The position numbers and the translations under genes are program-made. A stretch of 16,858 nucleotides of DNA from Stutzerimonas stutzeri (GTDB taxonomy: Bacteria; Pseudomonadota; Gammaproteobacteria; Pseudomonadales; Pseudomonadaceae), in contig DGLA01000015.1 of the NCBI GenBank assembly GCA_002387205.1, positions 1 through 16,858 on the forward strand, written 5' to 3'. The notes beneath the pieces were generated by a model that saw only the letters and a list, made by a program, of their open reading frames with translations, was not told the DNA's origin and made no database searches. Positions 15,239 to 16,858 of this stretch are shown here, piece by piece; positions within the stretch are counted from its first letter, which is position 1; the number at the start of each line of letters is the position of its first letter.

Positions 15239-15251
15239 CCCTGGGGTTGCC
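15234..15251. repeat. Perfect inverted repeat GGCAACCC-TG-GGGTTGCC
   Basis: Two 8-bp arms around a 2-nt centre. It overlaps the -35 box of the mepM-like promoter and lies about 90 nt before tyrS. Its size and position suit a dimeric repressor operator. A hairpin is less likely, since the 2-nt loop is tight and the repeat is upstream of both transcripts' likely starts. Confidence 0.6.
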
Positions 15252-15343
15252 CCGCCGCCCACTGGATCACATTCACCGGCATTGAATTCTTTGGGGTATC
15301 TTGTAAGGTTGTCGCCCTTTTATCTTCGGTTGCGGAGCCTGCA

Positions 15344-16543
15344 ATGAAGTCAGTTCAAGATCAGCTGTCGGTTATCAGGCGCGGTGCGGAGGAAGTGCTC
15401 GTCGAGGCGGAGCTCGTTACAAAGCTTGAACGAGGCGTGCCTTTGCGGGTCAAGGCCGGCTTTGACCCGACTGCGCCGGATTTGCATCTAGGGCACACGG
15501 TGCTTATTAATAAGCTGCGTCAGTTCCAAGAGCTTGGCCATCAGGTTGTGTTTCTGATAGGTGATTTCACTGGGATGATTGGTGACCCGAGTGGCAAGAG
15601 TGCAACGCGACCGCCGCTGACGCGTGATCAGGTGCTGGAAAACGCTGAAACCTATAAAGGTCAAGTGTTTAAAGTGCTGGACCCTTCCAAGACAGAGGTG
15701 GCCTTTAACTCGTCCTGGATGGATAACCTGACCCCCTCAGACTTCATTCGTCTGGCATCTCAATACACTGTCGCGCGGATGCTGGAGCGGGATGATTTCA
15801 GCAAGCGATACTCGACCAATCAGCCCATCGCCATTCATGAGTTTCTTTACCCGCTTGTGCAGGGGTATGACTCTGTGGCGCTAAAGGCGGATGTCGAGCT
15901 CGGTGGTACCGACCAAAAGTTCAACCTTCTTATGGGAAGAGAGTTGCAGCGTTCTTACGGGCAGGAATCTCAATGTATAGTCACCATGCCGCTGCTTGAA
16001 GGTCTGGATGGCGTCAAGAAGATGTCCAAGTCCCTTGGCAACTATGTTGGAATCCAGGAAGCGCCGGGCGTCATGTACAGCAAGCTTGTTTCGATTCCTG
16101 ACGCGCTCATGTGGCGATATTTCGAGCTGTTGAGCTTCCGAGACATCGGGGAGATTGAGCAGTACCAGGCGGATGTCGGGCGTGGGGCCAATCCGCGTGA
16201 CATCAAGATCAAGCTTGCTGAAGAGATTGTTGCCCGTTTCCATGGAGAAGAGGCTGCTGCCGCTGCTCATCGCTCCGCGGGTAATAGAATGAGAGAGGGT
16301 GAGGTGCCTGAAGGCATCCCTGAGGTCGAGTTGCGCTCGTGCGAAGATATGCCTATCGCTTCGGTGTTGAACCGGTCAGGCCTGGTTAAGAATGCTGCGG
16401 TGGCTCGCGATCTTTTGGCTTCAGGTGGCGTGCGGGTGGACGGGGAGGTTGTGGATCGGGCTTTCATCTTTAAGCTTGGTGAGACTCACGTATGTCAGGC
16501 GGGAAAGAAATCTTTCGGGCGGGTTTCGCTCAAGGCTGAATAA
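15344..16543 (+). CDS. tyrS: Tyrosyl-tRNA synthetase (TyrZ type)
   Basis: Charges tRNA-Tyr with tyrosine in the cytosol. The 399-residue class I synthetase has GFDPTAPDLHLGHTVLINKL with HLGH at residues 48-51 (HIGH motif), IGDFTGMIGDPSGKS, the KMSKS loop at 226-230, and a C-terminal S4 RNA-binding domain (from about 340: VARDLLASGGVRVDGEVVD). The motif wording matches the TyrZ branch (P. aeruginosa PA0668, tyrZ) rather than E. coli TyrS. GGAG (15334-15337) lies 6 nt before ATG. Its codons end in A or T more often than those of gabT or rpe. It is followed directly by the rRNA promoter region, the order seen in P. aeruginosa. Confidence 0.95.
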   Translation: MKSVQDQLSVIRRGAEEVLVEAELVTKLERGVPLRVKAGFDPTAPDLHLGHTVLINKLRQFQELGHQVVFLIGDFTGMIGDPSGKSATRPPLTRDQVLENAETYKGQVFKVLDPSKTEVAFNSSWMDNLTPSDFIRLASQYTVARMLERDDFSKRYSTNQPIAIHEFLYPLVQGYDSVALKADVELGGTDQKFNLLMGRELQRSYGQESQCIVTMPLLEGLDGVKKMSKSLGNYVGIQEAPGVMYSKLVSIPDALMWRYFELLSFRDIGEIEQYQADVGRGANPRDIKIKLAEEIVARFHGEEAAAAAHRSAGNRMREGEVPEGIPEVELRSCEDMPIASVLNRSGLVKNAAVARDLLASGGVRVDGEVVDRAFIFKLGETHVCQAGKKSFGRVSLKAE

Positions 16544-16559
16544 ACGCCAAAAAGGCGTT
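16543..16559 (+). terminator. Hairpin at the tyrS stop codon
   Basis: AACGCC-AAAAA-GGCGTT forms a 6-bp stem starting at the last base of the TAA stop. No T tract follows; instead TTGACTC begins the next promoter, so the hairpin and the P1 -35 box share bases 16558-16559. Confidence 0.5.
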
Positions 16560-16585
16560 GACTCTTGAATCACGCCACCTATAAT
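16558..16585 (+). promoter_or_regulatory. rRNA promoter P1
   Basis: TTGACT (16558-16563), a 16-nt spacer and a perfect TATAAT (16580-16585) followed by GCGC. It starts within the tyrS hairpin. Confidence 0.75.
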
Positions 16586-16654
16586 GCGCACCTTCTCCGG
16601 CGCAGGCCTTTGGCGAAACCTCTTGTAAATCAAGAAGTTAGCGAAAACAAAGGC

Positions 16655-16682
16655 TTGCACGGATGGCAAATTCGAGTAGAAT
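16655..16682 (+). promoter_or_regulatory. rRNA promoter P2
   Basis: TTGCAC (16655-16660), a 16-nt spacer and TAGAAT (16677-16682) followed by GCGCCGGG. The 25 nt upstream are rich in A, as in UP elements that bind the alpha subunit of RNA polymerase. Confidence 0.7.
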
Positions 16683-16760
16683 GCGCCGGGCTGGCAGGGT
16701 GGTGGTTGAGTCCTGTTGGTGGCTCTGGTCAGGTTGGTCGGAGGCGGTTGAAAGAGGTGG

Positions 16761-16788
16761 TTGACAGCGAGTTTAGACGCTGTATGAT
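16761..16788 (+). promoter_or_regulatory. rRNA promoter P3
   Basis: A perfect TTGACA (16761-16766), a 16-nt spacer and TATGAT (16783-16788) followed by TCGCCTCCC. The best -35 box of the three. Confidence 0.75.
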
Positions 16789-16858
16789 TCGCCTCCCGCT
16801 GACGAGAGACGCTAGGTTGACCGGAAGCGCAAGCGATTGAGAAGAAAGAAAAACTTCT

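Larger units (their letters stand above)
16544..16858 (+). other. Gene-free rRNA operon promoter and leader region
   Basis: This 315-nt tail has no credible coding frame. It holds three tandem sigma-70 promoters, all with 16-nt spacers and GC-rich sequence just after the -10 box (GCGC, GCGCC, TCGCC), a pattern known for stringently controlled stable-RNA genes. An A-rich stretch (16628-16651) lies above the second promoter and could be an UP element. Between P2 and P3 the plus strand is G/T-rich. The last 20 nt are purine-rich, as in Pseudomonas rRNA leaders. The 16S gene itself is not reached. Confidence 0.75.

Noticed and set aside
1..16858. Mobile elements, CRISPR arrays, tRNA genes, phage genes
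   Set aside because: I looked for transposase motifs, regularly spaced repeats, cloverleaf-like sequences and phage functions and found none. The window reads as conserved core genome.

Overview
The window looks like ordinary chromosomal core sequence from a Pseudomonas-type gammaproteobacterium, most likely the P. stutzeri (Stutzerimonas) group. The evidence is the high GC content, the Vfr-type CRP protein, the monofunctional TrpC with separate TrpG, TrpD and TrpC, the HemJ-type haem enzyme, and a gene order (rpe-gph-trp genes-vfr-OsmC-coq7-HIT-...-argC-erpA-anmK-M23 peptidase-tyrS-rRNA) that closely follows P. aeruginosa PAO1 as I remember it. The species assignment is inference. I see no insertion sequence, prophage, CRISPR array or tRNA gene.

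Region 1 (1-2772, + strand) holds GABA aminotransferase (gabT), ribulose-phosphate epimerase (rpe) and phosphoglycolate phosphatase (gph); rpe and gph overlap by ATGA. Region 2 (2773-6950, + strand) is the tryptophan block: a leader peptide with a Trp-Arg-Trp stretch, then trpE, trpG, trpD and trpC packed with gaps of 2 nt or less. The block closes with a strong hairpin shared with the convergent vfr gene. trpE and trpG are directly adjacent, whereas in P. aeruginosa the R/F pyocin cluster lies between them.

Region 3 (6967-8249) is vfr (cAMP-responsive regulator, - strand) divergent from an OsmC/YhfA-like gene, a pairing also seen around crp in E. coli. Region 4 (8381-10954, - strand) reads hemJ, a nitronate monooxygenase gene broken by two apparent single-base deletions, a HinT-like HIT hydrolase and coq7. 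Region 5 (11025-12611, + strand) holds argC and erpA; the erpA promoter overlaps a sequence resembling a type 1 IscR site. Region 6 (12675-15169, - strand) is a MepM-like murein endopeptidase overlapping anmK by TAATG, a cell-wall remodelling and recycling pair. Region 7 is tyrS (TyrZ type) followed by about 315 nt without a gene. That stretch carries three tandem sigma-70 promoters with GC-rich discriminators, best read as the start of an rRNA operon whose 16S gene lies beyond the window.

No clearly new biological system is present. The observations most worth checking are the trp leader peptide, the IscR-like erpA operator, the perfect inverted repeat at the -35 box of the mepM-like gene, the uninterrupted trpE-trpG junction and the double frameshift in the nitronate monooxygenase gene.
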